Of a DNA stretch of 64,000 nt, positions 34,163 through 43,571 are shown one piece after another. How positions within the stretch are numbered: position 1 is the first letter of the stretch; every line of letters starts with the position of its first letter. The notes under the pieces were generated by a model that worked only from the letters and a program-made list of their open reading frames with translations, did not search any database and had not been told where the DNA came from. The DNA is from Pseudomonas sp. St316 (GTDB taxonomy: Bacteria; Pseudomonadota; Gammaproteobacteria; Pseudomonadales; Pseudomonadaceae), in assembly GCF_018325905.1 (NCBI RefSeq), contig NZ_AP021901.1:744001-808000 (forward strand), in the 5' to 3' direction. The translations under genes and the position numbers were made by a program.

Positions 34163-34233
34163 ATGACCATCAAATTAACGGCTAAAGTCGCCCCCTACTC
34201 GCTATGAGCAATTTGGACAGTGGTAAACCATGA
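34163..34233 (+). promoter_or_regulatory. two coupled mini-ORFs leading into the methyltransferase gene
   Basis: A 14-codon frame (MTIKLTAKVAPYSL) starts at 34163 behind GAGGT. Its TGA overlaps the ATG of a 9-codon frame (MSNLDSGKP) at 34204. The TGA of that frame overlaps the ATG of the methyltransferase at 34230. The methyltransferase has no clear ribosome site of its own, so its translation may depend on this ATGA-ATGA chain. Confidence 0.55.
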
Positions 34234-37022
34234 ACGCAGTAGAAATTGAATCCGCAATCTCGGAGCTGGCCCTCCAACCCTTCGACATGGCGGAGTTTCC
34301 GTTCGCTTTTCTGGCCGCGTTCGGCAACAAGGATACGGCTCTCAAGCGACTGCGAGCAGGCAACAACAACGCATCGGATGTGTCCGGTGGCGTACTACTG
34401 CGCAACAACATCCATATTGCGGCATGCGAACCCGGCACTGTCGGCGAAACTCTCAAAACGTTGCGCGCCAGCCAGGCCACTACAAAAAGCAAAGCCAAGT
34501 TTATTCTCGCTACCGATGGCGAAACCCTTGAGGCAGAAGAGCTGGTGGGTGGCGAGACCATCACCTGCGCCTATTCGGACTTCCCCAACCACTTCGGCTT
34601 TCTTTTGCCTCTGGCCGGGATCTCCACCATTAAGGAGATCAAAGACAACCCTATCGACGTGCGCGCCACTAGTCGCCTGAACAAGCTATACGTCGAACTG
34701 CTCAAGGAGAACCCGGACTGGGCCAAGGCCGAGCGCCGTGCCGACATGAACCACTTTATGGCGAGGCTGGTGTTCTGCTTTTTCGCTGAAGACACCGATA
34801 TCTTCAGTGGTGACGGCCTATTCACCAAAACGGTGGAGCAGTACAGCGAGCGCGACGGCTCCAACACCGCTCAGGTGCTGTCGGAAATGTTCCGCTCGAT
34901 GAATATTAAACTGGCCGACCGCGCCACTGCTCAGCGGCGCTTGCCCAGCTGGGCCAACGGCTTCCCCTATGTGAACGGCGGCCTGTTCTCCGGTAGCACT
35001 GAAGTGCCGAGCTTCACGCGCATGGCGCGTACTTACCTGCTGCACGCTGGAAACCTGAACTGGCAAAAGATCAATCCAGACATATTTGGCAGCATGATCC
35101 AAGCCGTGGCCGACGATGAGGAGCGAGGCTCACTAGGCATGCACTACACCAGCGTGCCCAACATCCTCAAGGTGCTGAGTCCGCTGTTCCTTGATGACTT
35201 GCGCGCGCAACTCGACGCGGCGGGAGACAACAAAGCCAAGCTGCTCAACCTCCGCAAACGTATGGCGCGTATCCGCGTTTTTGATCCAGCCTGCGGCTCT
35301 GGGAACTTCCTAGTCATCGCCTATAAGCAGATGCGTGAAATTGAGGCGGAGATCAATCGCCGTCGAGACGAGGCCAACAACAGGTCTGAGATCCCGCTGA
35401 CCAACTTTCGCGGTATAGAGTTGCGCGACTTTCCGGCAGAGATTGCCCGCTTAGCATTGATCATTGCCGAGTTCCAGTGCGACGTGCTTTATCGTGGCCA
35501 GCAGGATGCTCTGGCAGAGTTTTTGCCTCTGAATGCGCAGAATTGGATCGTCTGCGGCAACGCGCTTCGACTGGATTGGCTGAGCATCTGTCCGCCAACG
35601 GGCACGGGCGTGAAGGTGCTCGCAGATGATTTATTCGGCACGCCACTGAATCAGAGTGAAATTGACTTCGAGAACGACGGCGGTGAGACGTATATCTGTG
35701 GCAACCCGCCATATTTGGGTTCGACTTGGCAAACCGACGAGCAAAAAGCCGACTTGGAGGCCATCTTTAGCAAGTACACAAAGACGTGGAAAACGCTGGA
35801 TTATGTTGCAGGTTGGTTTATGAAAGCCGCTGACTATGGCACATACACCAACTCGATCACCGCTTTTGTTACCACCAACAGTATTTGTCAAGGGCAGCAG
35901 GTTTCGTATCTATGGCCATTCATTTTTAACACGGGGCACGAGATAGCCTTTGCGCACACTTCATTCAAATGGGCGAATCTCGCCAGTCACAATGCAGGTG
36001 TGACGGTCGCTATCGTGGGCATTGCGCGGAATGCCGCAAAGCCACGTCGCCTGTACAGTGAAGGTGATGAGAAGCAGACAGTGTTGCGCGAGGTCGATTA
36101 CATCAATGCATATTTGGTGGCAGGCGCAAACGTCATAGTCGAAGCCGAGACAAACCCGCTTGGTGTTGTTTCACCTATGACCAACGGCAATAAGCCTGCT
36201 GATGGTGGACATCTGATTTTGGATTTGACCGAGGCAGAGACCGTTCGCTCATCTGATGCTCATGCTGCGCAGTTCGTTCGACCCTTCGTCGGCTCTGATG
36301 AAGCCATCAATGGAAAACAGCGCTTCTGCCTGTGGATTAATGATGCAAGCGTTGATCTTGCCCAATCAATTCCGGCCATCTCCGCTCGCATGGACGATGT
36401 GCGTGTGATGCGCCAAGCAAGCACGAAAGAATTAACCCGCAGAGGAGCTCGCACGCCACACGCCTTTCAACAAGTCAGACAGAGAGGCGATGAAACTCTC
36501 ATGGTAGTGCCTCGCGTGTCTTCAGAAAACCGACCCTACCTGCCTGTTGTGCTGCTTTCGCATGGGACCATCATCGGCGACCGGAACTTTGCCCTCTACG
36601 ATGCGCCCCTCTGGAACCTAGCCATCATCGCCTCGCGTATCCACTGGGTCTGGATTGGCACTGTCTGCGTGCGGATGCGCACCGATTTTTCGTACTCCAA
36701 TACCCTCGGTTGGAATACCTTCCCGGTCCCCCGGTTCACCGAGCAAAATAAAGCCGACCTGACCCGTTGTGCAGAAGATATTTTGCTGGCCCGCGAAGCT
36801 CACTTCCCCGCCACCATCGCCGACCTGTACGACCCGGAGAATATGCCGGACAACCTGCGCCACGCCCACGAGCACAACGATGAAGTACTGGAGCGCATCT
36901 ATATCGGTCGTCGTTTCAAAAACGACACTGAGCGACTGGAAAAACTGTTTGACCTCTACACCAAGATGACGGCAGTTGCGGCTAAAACCGCACCCAAAGC
37001 AAAAAGGGAAGTGAAATCGTGA
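34230..37022 (+). CDS. MmeI-like class I SAM-dependent DNA methyltransferase
   Basis: 930 residues. Order resembles MmeI/type IIL enzymes: N-terminal domain (FAFLAAFGNKDTALKRL), helical region (MARLVFCFFAEDTDIFSGD), methyltransferase with motif I RVFDPACGSGNFLVIAY (about residue 350) and motif IV YICGNPPYLGS (NPPY, about 491: adenine N6), then a target-recognition region and C-terminal helices. I see no PD-(D/E)XK residues in the N-terminal domain, unlike MmeI itself. It would methylate a specific DNA site. First of three overlapping genes with a helicase and a GIY-YIG protein, so cutting is probably done by those partners. Confidence 0.88.
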   Translation: MNAVEIESAISELALQPFDMAEFPFAFLAAFGNKDTALKRLRAGNNNASDVSGGVLLRNNIHIAACEPGTVGETLKTLRASQATTKSKAKFILATDGETLEAEELVGGETITCAYSDFPNHFGFLLPLAGISTIKEIKDNPIDVRATSRLNKLYVELLKENPDWAKAERRADMNHFMARLVFCFFAEDTDIFSGDGLFTKTVEQYSERDGSNTAQVLSEMFRSMNIKLADRATAQRRLPSWANGFPYVNGGLFSGSTEVPSFTRMARTYLLHAGNLNWQKINPDIFGSMIQAVADDEERGSLGMHYTSVPNILKVLSPLFLDDLRAQLDAAGDNKAKLLNLRKRMARIRVFDPACGSGNFLVIAYKQMREIEAEINRRRDEANNRSEIPLTNFRGIELRDFPAEIARLALIIAEFQCDVLYRGQQDALAEFLPLNAQNWIVCGNALRLDWLSICPPTGTGVKVLADDLFGTPLNQSEIDFENDGGETYICGNPPYLGSTWQTDEQKADLEAIFSKYTKTWKTLDYVAGWFMKAADYGTYTNSITAFVTTNSICQGQQVSYLWPFIFNTGHEIAFAHTSFKWANLASHNAGVTVAIVGIARNAAKPRRLYSEGDEKQTVLREVDYINAYLVAGANVIVEAETNPLGVVSPMTNGNKPADGGHLILDLTEAETVRSSDAHAAQFVRPFVGSDEAINGKQRFCLWINDASVDLAQSIPAISARMDDVRVMRQASTKELTRRGARTPHAFQQVRQRGDETLMVVPRVSSENRPYLPVVLLSHGTIIGDRNFALYDAPLWNLAIIASRIHWVWIGTVCVRMRTDFSYSNTLGWNTFPVPRFTEQNKADLTRCAEDILLAREAHFPATIADLYDPENMPDNLRHAHEHNDEVLERIYIGRRFKNDTERLEKLFDLYTKMTAVAAKTAPKAKREVKS

Positions 37023-39139
37023 CGGAACTAGCCAGCAATCCAACCAACACCTACACGGTGCCGTCGGTGTCTATCAGCACAGCGCGCACGGGGGCATCTA
37101 GTAAAGCTAACGAGCTGGGTATGCGCTCCATGCAGGAACGCGCCTATGCCAAACGCGGCGAGCAGTATCTGCTGATCAAATCACCACCGGCATCGGGTAA
37201 ATCCCGTGCGCTGATGTTTATCGCGCTGGATAAACTCCACAACCAGGGCCTGCACCAAGCCATTGTCGTGGTACCAGAGCGCTCCATTGGTGGCAGCTTT
37301 GCGGATGAACCTCTGAGCAAGTTTGGCTTCTACTGGGATTGGCAGGTATCTCCGCAGTGGAACCTGTGTAACGCCCCTGGCATCGACGAGCCACGTGTAG
37401 CCAAATCCAAGGTGGGCGCGGTAGGCAAGTTTTTGGAAAGTACTGATAAAGTGCTGGTTTGTACCCATGCCACCTTCCGCTTTGCGGTGGAAGAATTGGG
37501 CATCGAAGCCTTCGACAACCGCCTGATCTCCATCGACGAGTTCCACCACGTTTCCGCCAACCCAGACAATAAGCTGGGCGGCCAACTGAGCGCGTTCATC
37601 AGTCGCGATAAAGTGCATCTGGTAGCCATGACTGGCTCTTATTTTCGTGGCGACAGCGAGGCAGTACTTGCCCCTGCGGAAGAAGCTAAGTTTGAGACGG
37701 TAACTTACACCTACTACGAGCAGCTCAACGGCTACCGTTGGCTCAAGTCGCTGGATATCGGTTACTTTTTCTACACTGGCAGGTATGTGGATGCCGTCGC
37801 CAAGGTGCTGGACCCAGCATTGAAAACTATTATCCATATCCCGAATGTGAATGCCCGCGAAAGTCTCAAAGACAAGGAGCGCGAGGTTAACGAAATAATG
37901 AGTGCTCTGGGGGATTGGCAGGGCGTCGATCCCGCCACCGGCTTCCATCTCATTAAGACCAGTGATGGTCGCATCCTGAAACTAGCCGACCTGGTCGATG
38001 ACAGCGACGCGGCCAGACGCTCCAAAGTGCTTGCCGCGCTGAAAGACCCTGTGCAAAAGAACAACCGAGACAACGTGGATGTGATCATTGCGTTAGGCAT
38101 GGCGAAGGAAGGCTTTGACTGGATCTGGTGTGAGCATGCACTGACCATTGGCTACCGTTCAAGCTTGACGGAAATTGTGCAAATCATTGGCCGCGCAACA
38201 CGTGATGCAGAGGGCAAGGAGCGATCACGCTTCACCAACCTGATTGCTGAACCCACAGCCGATCAAGCCGCTGTCGCGGAAGCGGTGAACGATATGCTTA
38301 AGGCCATTTCTGCCAGCTTGTTGATGGAGCAGGTGCTGGCGCCACGCTATGAGTTCACTCCTAAAGATGCAGGGCCGAAAGAGGGGTTCAATTATGGGCT
38401 CGTTGGTTATCTGCCGGGCGGCACTAACCTGGGCGTGAATGAAACCACAGGCCAATTCCATGTCGAAATCAACGGCCTGACCACGCCGCAAAGCGCAGAA
38501 GCTACGCGCATTTGCAAAGAAGATTTGAATGAAGTGGTGACCAACTTCTTGCAGGACAAAACCGTGTTGGAGCGCGGCTTGTTCGACAAGGAAAACACCC
38601 TGCCCGAAGAGCTTACCCAACTGCGCATGGGCAAGATCGTGCGCGAGCGTTATCCAGACTTGAGCGAAGTCGATCAGGAAGCCATCCGCCAGCACGCTAT
38701 CGCTGCCATGAACATTACCCAGCAGGCCAAGTTAGTCTTGGGACAGGCCGATGCAAACGTTGGTGACGCTGTGCAAGGAAGTACAGCGCTGCTGGATGGC
38801 GTGCGAAAGTTTGTTAACGTACGCGAACTGGACATTGACCTGATTGACCGCATCAACCCCTTTGATGCTGCTTATGCAGTGCTGGCGAAAGCGATGGATG
38901 AGAAATCACTACGCCAGGTGCAGGCCAGCATTGCCGCCAAGAAGTTGAGTATTCCCGAAGACGAAGCTCGCGAGCTAGCAAGGCGCGCCTTGCAGTTCAA
39001 GAATGAACGTGGTCGCCTGCCAGACATCAATTCTGCCGATTCGTGGGAAAAGCGTATGGCTGAAGGAGTGGCAGTGCTAGCGCGTTACCGTGCGCAAGCA
39101 AAGGCAGCGCAGGCTCTTAGAGAATCTGACAATGGCTGA
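37019..39139 (+). CDS. SF2 DEAD/DEAH-type helicase of a restriction-like cassette
   Basis: 706 residues from a GTG overlapping the methyltransferase stop (GTGA). Motif I LIKSPPASGKSRALMF (about residues 55-62, first Gly replaced by Ser), motif II LISIDEFHHVSA (DExH, about 173), motif III HLVAMTGSYF, and motifs V-VI GMAKEGFDWI and EIVQIIGRATRD (about 388-395). A helical C-terminal half follows. It is an ATP-driven DNA translocase, probably moving from the recognition site as in type I or III restriction. Its end overlaps the next gene by 8 bp. Confidence 0.9.
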   Translation: MTELASNPTNTYTVPSVSISTARTGASSKANELGMRSMQERAYAKRGEQYLLIKSPPASGKSRALMFIALDKLHNQGLHQAIVVVPERSIGGSFADEPLSKFGFYWDWQVSPQWNLCNAPGIDEPRVAKSKVGAVGKFLESTDKVLVCTHATFRFAVEELGIEAFDNRLISIDEFHHVSANPDNKLGGQLSAFISRDKVHLVAMTGSYFRGDSEAVLAPAEEAKFETVTYTYYEQLNGYRWLKSLDIGYFFYTGRYVDAVAKVLDPALKTIIHIPNVNARESLKDKEREVNEIMSALGDWQGVDPATGFHLIKTSDGRILKLADLVDDSDAARRSKVLAALKDPVQKNNRDNVDVIIALGMAKEGFDWIWCEHALTIGYRSSLTEIVQIIGRATRDAEGKERSRFTNLIAEPTADQAAVAEAVNDMLKAISASLLMEQVLAPRYEFTPKDAGPKEGFNYGLVGYLPGGTNLGVNETTGQFHVEINGLTTPQSAEATRICKEDLNEVVTNFLQDKTVLERGLFDKENTLPEELTQLRMGKIVRERYPDLSEVDQEAIRQHAIAAMNITQQAKLVLGQADANVGDAVQGSTALLDGVRKFVNVRELDIDLIDRINPFDAAYAVLAKAMDEKSLRQVQASIAAKKLSIPEDEARELARRALQFKNERGRLPDINSADSWEKRMAEGVAVLARYRAQAKAAQALRESDNG

Positions 39140-40313
39140 TATGAACGATGACGAACTGCTGGATGCGCTTGGCATAGAAGTCACTCCACTCAAGGCAGCA
39201 AGCCGAACCCCGCGTGAAGAGCGCATCATCGCCGGCTTCGAGGACATCCTGCGCTTTTATCAGGCCCACGGCCGCACACCACTGCATGGTGAAGACCGCG
39301 ACATCTTCGAGCGGTTGTATGCCGTGCGCTTGGATCAGCTACGCAAGTTGCCGGAAGCGCAAACCCTGCTAACTGAGTTGGATGGCCCTAACCTGCTGTC
39401 TAGTGCCCTAGTGGTCTCGGTGGATGTGGATGACCTGGATGAAGACGCATTGCTGGCCGAGCTGGGCATCGGCGGTGCGTCCTCCGACCAGGACGACATC
39501 ACGGTGCTGCGCCACGTACGTTCGAGCACTGAAAAGCGAGCAGCCGAGGAAATCGCCGACCGTGCTCCATGCGCCGACTTTGAAAAGTTCCAACCGCTAT
39601 TCGAGCTGGCTGAGAGGGATCTGAAATCTGGCGTTCGCAAAACCCTGCGGTTCGGACGCGATACCAGCGTCGAAACCGGAAACTACTTCATCGTAGGCGG
39701 GCAGCTAGCGTACGTGGCCGAAATAGGAGAAACCATCAAGGCTCCGAATGGGGAGAGCGATGCACGTTTGCGCGTCATCTACGCCAACGGCACGGAAAGC
39801 AACCTGCTGCGTCGGTCGCTACAACGGGCGCTTTACAAGGACGACACTGGTCGCCGACTGACCGACCCGGACATGGGGCCGTTGTTCGGCGATGCTCCAG
39901 AGCCTGACGACATTGAGAGCGGGACTATCTATGTACTGCGGAGCTTGTCTAGCCACCCATTCGTAGCCGAGCACCGCGAGCTGATCCACAAGATCGGCGT
40001 GACTGGAGGCAAGGTGGAAACCCGCATCGCAGGTGCGGAAAAAGACGCCACCTATATGCTAGCCGGCGTAGAGGTGGTCGCCGCCTACACGCTGCACAAC
40101 CTGAATCGGACTAGGCTAGAGAATATCTTCCACCGCTTGTTTGGCGCAGCACAGCTTGATCTGACCATCGAAGACCGCTTCGGAAATCCGGTCAAGCCGA
40201 GAGAGTGGTTCCTAGTACCGCTCAATGTGATTGATGAAGCAGTTGAGCGCATTCGAAATGGATCTATTACCGAAGTGACCTACGATCCACGAATTGCTCG
40301 CTTGGTCTGCTAG
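39132..40313 (+). CDS. GIY-YIG nuclease family protein (T5orf172/MUG113 type)
   Basis: 393 residues from the ATG at 39132, overlapping the helicase end. The C-terminal 130 residues have GTIYVLRSLS and HKIGVTGGKVETRI (about residues 263-293), YTLHNLNRTRLENIFHRLF with the catalytic-type Arg and Glu, and KPREWFLV, the pattern of T5orf172/MUG113 GIY-YIG nucleases. A short motif is repeated in the N-terminal part: DDELLDALGIEV (residues 5-16) and DEDALLAELGIGG (about 101-113). As last gene of the cassette it is the likely DNA-cutting subunit (inference). Confidence 0.85.
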   Translation: MADMNDDELLDALGIEVTPLKAASRTPREERIIAGFEDILRFYQAHGRTPLHGEDRDIFERLYAVRLDQLRKLPEAQTLLTELDGPNLLSSALVVSVDVDDLDEDALLAELGIGGASSDQDDITVLRHVRSSTEKRAAEEIADRAPCADFEKFQPLFELAERDLKSGVRKTLRFGRDTSVETGNYFIVGGQLAYVAEIGETIKAPNGESDARLRVIYANGTESNLLRRSLQRALYKDDTGRRLTDPDMGPLFGDAPEPDDIESGTIYVLRSLSSHPFVAEHRELIHKIGVTGGKVETRIAGAEKDATYMLAGVEVVAAYTLHNLNRTRLENIFHRLFGAAQLDLTIEDRFGNPVKPREWFLVPLNVIDEAVERIRNGSITEVTYDPRIARLVC

Positions 40314-40404
40314 GGCTAATAAAGAAGCATAAGGCATGAACGAAGCCTCTATGCTGAAGCTCCTTGTCATGCTTAGCGATAGGCTCGATTCACACAATCT
40401 TCTT

Positions 40405-40429
40405 GTCTGGCTATCTGGCTATCTGGCTT
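40405..40429. repeat. short tandem repeat CTGGCTAT
   Basis: Three copies of an 8-bp unit (CTGGCTAT, CTGGCTAT, CTGGCTT) in the 174-bp gap between the two restriction-like cassettes. Confidence 0.6.
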
Positions 40430-40487
40430 GCAAGAAAGGCAGAAAATCCATCATAATCCTGCCTTAATTTATTGTTTTCGGGCCCAA

Positions 40488-40676
40488 ATGATGAGCGACA
40501 GCGGCTCTAATAGGAACACTCAGCACGAGCCGGAGAAATTCGGCTCGCTCAATTTCAAGGTTGATCCAGACTTCAAAAAAGAATTTAAGGGCTATGCCGT
40601 AAATCAGGGAATGACCATGGTCGAACTGCTCAAAGAAGGCTTTGCTTTGAGCAAAAAGCAGCGTGAGCGCCCATGA
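40488..40676 (+). CDS. small ribbon-helix-helix-like protein
   Basis: 62 residues (ATG at 40488, or 40491). After a polar start it reads FGSLNFKVDPDFKKEFKGYA and GMTMVELLKEGFALSKKQ: one strand and two helices as in ParG/Arc/MetJ-type DNA-binding proteins. It lies 36 bp before the second methyltransferase gene, in the same direction. It is probably a repressor that controls the methyltransferase-nuclease pair, a role filled by C proteins in other restriction systems (inference). Confidence 0.65.
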   Translation: MMSDSGSNRNTQHEPEKFGSLNFKVDPDFKKEFKGYAVNQGMTMVELLKEGFALSKKQRERP

Positions 40677-40712
40677 ATAGCCGATACACTAGCACGTGTC
40701 GTGAGGTCTCCT

Positions 40713-43568
40713 GTGGTTAAGCTCTCCAAACCAGAGGCCTGGCTTACATCGCTCGGAACTGTGAGCAATCCCAGCGTCGACGGGTTGGAAATAGTCGCTA
40801 CTTATGACAGTAAGGGTAGGTGGCCCGAAGAAGTTGCAATGATGGAGAAGGCGAGTGCTTATGGCGCATATGCGGTCTTCTTCGAAGCGAGCCGTCATAG
40901 CCGAGCCCCTATAGCGCAAGCGTTTATTTTCCTCTCCTCAGGTCCGGCTGAGGATGCTGCATTCGCTCAGCTTCATAAACGTCTTTGGAGCTGGGGTGGT
41001 GTTCCGCTCATTTATCGAAAGAGCCCAGGTCTAGTTCAACTCTTCCGTTGTGCTCATAAGCCTGACTTCGCAGCTCCCGATGGCATTCCAGTTTGCCGCC
41101 CAGTCAAGATGTTAAATCTCGCTGCCAAGGTTGCCGCGCCCGGCGCGTGGTGGGATGCAACACGGCTTCGTAATGGCACGCTCTGGGACGATCCTGCTGT
41201 TTGTAAGCAGATGTTGTCATCCTCCAAATCCGCACACAGAAGTTTGATCGAAGCAGTAAAGCAGCTCAGTAGAGATCTTCGCGAACAGAATTTGCTCAGT
41301 GCAGGGTTGCGTCGGCATCTACTCATCCTATCGCTGCTAATAGCCTATCTTGAAGAGCGTAGAATCTTACTGCCTGATTACTTTGCTAAACAAAAAGAGG
41401 GCGCGACCCGTTTTTTTGAGGTTCTTGGTGATGGCGCTGCTTTAGTCTCAATGTTGAAAGACCTCGAAGCCCGCTTTAATGGCCATGTTTTTACGCTGAC
41501 TGATGCAGAGCGTGAGGCGCTTATCGCTTCTCCCGATTTAGCTCGTTTTGCTCGTTTGATTGAAGCTCATGAAGAGTCTGGTGGGCAACTTACATTTTGG
41601 CAGTTGTATTCTTTTAAAGATTTGCCGGTCGAACTGATAAGTCATATCTACCAGTTATTTGTTACTGATAGTAATAGCTCGATTTACACTCCTCCGGCTC
41701 TCGTCCGATTGATTCTCGATGAGGCTTTGGGTTGGGAGCGCCTTGACCGCCTTATTGAGCGCAATGAGGTGATTCTCGATCCGTCTTGTGGGTCGGGTGT
41801 CTTTTTGGTTGAAGCTTACAAACGGCTCGTACTGCACTGGCGTAGTCGTAACATGTGGGCAAAGCCAGGTGTGGAGGAGCTTCGAGGTCTTCTCTTTCAT
41901 GTGCATGGTGTTGACCTTGAGAAAGGTGCCATCGAGCTGGCAGCCTTCAGCCTTTGCTTAGCTCTTTGCGATGCGCTGGAGCCTGAAGCGATTCGTGTAA
42001 GTGTGAAGTTATTCCCAAGTTTAGACGGTTCCACCCTTCATCACAGTTGCTTTTTTGAAGCTAAGGAAAAGCAGCTATTGTCGAGTAAGGTTGGGGTGGT
42101 CGTTGGTAACCCTCCATTCGTTTCGAAGTTGGCAACAGCTGGATCGCGCCGTAGTCGTGATCGATATGAGAAAGAGTATGGAAGGCTGCCGGACAATCAG
42201 ATTGCTTATCTTTTTCTGCATGAAGCGATGGAGTTAGTTGTTGAAGATGGCATTCTAAGTATGCTTCAGCAGTATGGATTTATTTATAATCAAAAATCTG
42301 CTGATTTCCGCGATGCTTTCTTGGATCGTTGGGATCTTCGTGAGTTATTAGACTTTGTATCGGTGCGAGGGCTATTTCAGAAGGGAGGCGCGGATACCAA
42401 GATTGTGGTGGTGGTGGCAGCAGCGCGACGGCCGACCCCTGCTAGTAAGATTCTACATGCGGTGTTTCGGCGCAGTGGGCGCGCGGACGCAGAGCAAGGT
42501 TTCGATATCGACTATTATGACTTGCATTGGATGCCTCGTGCGCTTGTGCGGTCTAACCCGATAGCTTGGCGATCCAACTTGCTTGGTGGCGGACGCGTCT
42601 ATGATTTCGTTAAACGACTGATGGGCTTTCCAACATTACGTGAACACGCAGAACATCAGGGTTGGGACTTTGGAGAAGGGTTTATTGAAGGCGCTAATGG
42701 GCTATCAAAAAGTGCTGATCATCTCATTGGTCAAGCATTGATCCCGCCTAATGCACTAACCAAGAATGGGTTGGACATAAAAAAAATTGATAAGGTTCCT
42801 AATAAGCTAATTGAAGGTCCGCGTTCCGCTGGCCGATTTACGCCCCCCCTTCTTCTCATCCGAAAACATGCAGAGCTTCAACATGTGGTGTGGAGCGACA
42901 GCTATATAACTTATAAAAACGAAATTATTGGCTTTGCTGCGAATGGCGGTGAAAAAGTTGAATTAGATCGCGTGTCGCAATGGCTGGAGAGGGAAAATAC
43001 TGTTCTTCGGGCTTACGCTGCTGCAATCAGTACGCGACTTTTCACTCGCAAGGCGACAGCTCTGTCCAGCGCCGATATCTTGACACTGCCTTATCTAACT
43101 CATGGGTCATTGGAAATAAGCGCAAACGAATCTCTTCTAGCAGCCGACATTGTGGGCAATCAGTGCGATTTTATTCGCTTAGGTGAAGCGTCAGCGTCTT
43201 TGCGTGATAGAGCAGATGATGCTCTGCCTGGTTTTGCGACCTGTTACACGAGTCAAATCAACGCAGTCTATGGAGACGTACCACTTGTGGCTCTTCAGCC
43301 TCAGCTTTGGCCGGGTTTGATCTGCTTTCCGTTTGTGTTCGGTGATGGTGTCGTGGATTGGACGGACGCGGAAATGTTGCAGGGTAAGCTCAATCATCTC
43401 CTTCACGAGCAGCGTTGTTCTTCATTATCAATAACGCGAATCGCACGAATTTACGATGGGCAGTTCATTTTTCTACTGAAGCCTGATCGACTTCGCTATT
43501 GGCTGGGTTCTATTGCCCTACGTGATGCAGACGAGACTTTGGCTGATTTGCGAATGCAGGGGCTTTAA
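40713..43568 (+). CDS. Eco57I-like N6-adenine DNA methyltransferase
   Basis: 951 residues from a GTG at 40713 (GTGAGGT five bases upstream); GTG at 40701 is the alternative. Helical N-terminal part with RRHLLILSLLIAYLEERRIL and SIYTPPALVRLILDEAL; motif I VILDPSCGSGVFLVEAYKRL (about residue 356); motif IV VVVGNPPFVSKL (NPPF, about 464); later QNQIAYLFLHEAMELV-like helix and a C-terminal target-recognition region. It has the type IIG/Eco57I layout. No nuclease residues stand out in the N-terminal 150 residues. Base composition is more AT-rich than the cassette before it, which suggests a separate origin. Confidence 0.87.
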   Translation: MVKLSKPEAWLTSLGTVSNPSVDGLEIVATYDSKGRWPEEVAMMEKASAYGAYAVFFEASRHSRAPIAQAFIFLSSGPAEDAAFAQLHKRLWSWGGVPLIYRKSPGLVQLFRCAHKPDFAAPDGIPVCRPVKMLNLAAKVAAPGAWWDATRLRNGTLWDDPAVCKQMLSSSKSAHRSLIEAVKQLSRDLREQNLLSAGLRRHLLILSLLIAYLEERRILLPDYFAKQKEGATRFFEVLGDGAALVSMLKDLEARFNGHVFTLTDAEREALIASPDLARFARLIEAHEESGGQLTFWQLYSFKDLPVELISHIYQLFVTDSNSSIYTPPALVRLILDEALGWERLDRLIERNEVILDPSCGSGVFLVEAYKRLVLHWRSRNMWAKPGVEELRGLLFHVHGVDLEKGAIELAAFSLCLALCDALEPEAIRVSVKLFPSLDGSTLHHSCFFEAKEKQLLSSKVGVVVGNPPFVSKLATAGSRRSRDRYEKEYGRLPDNQIAYLFLHEAMELVVEDGILSMLQQYGFIYNQKSADFRDAFLDRWDLRELLDFVSVRGLFQKGGADTKIVVVVAAARRPTPASKILHAVFRRSGRADAEQGFDIDYYDLHWMPRALVRSNPIAWRSNLLGGGRVYDFVKRLMGFPTLREHAEHQGWDFGEGFIEGANGLSKSADHLIGQALIPPNALTKNGLDIKKIDKVPNKLIEGPRSAGRFTPPLLLIRKHAELQHVVWSDSYITYKNEIIGFAANGGEKVELDRVSQWLERENTVLRAYAAAISTRLFTRKATALSSADILTLPYLTHGSLEISANESLLAADIVGNQCDFIRLGEASASLRDRADDALPGFATCYTSQINAVYGDVPLVALQPQLWPGLICFPFVFGDGVVDWTDAEMLQGKLNHLLHEQRCSSLSITRIARIYDGQFIFLLKPDRLRYWLGSIALRDADETLADLRMQGL

Positions 43569-43571
43569 GCA

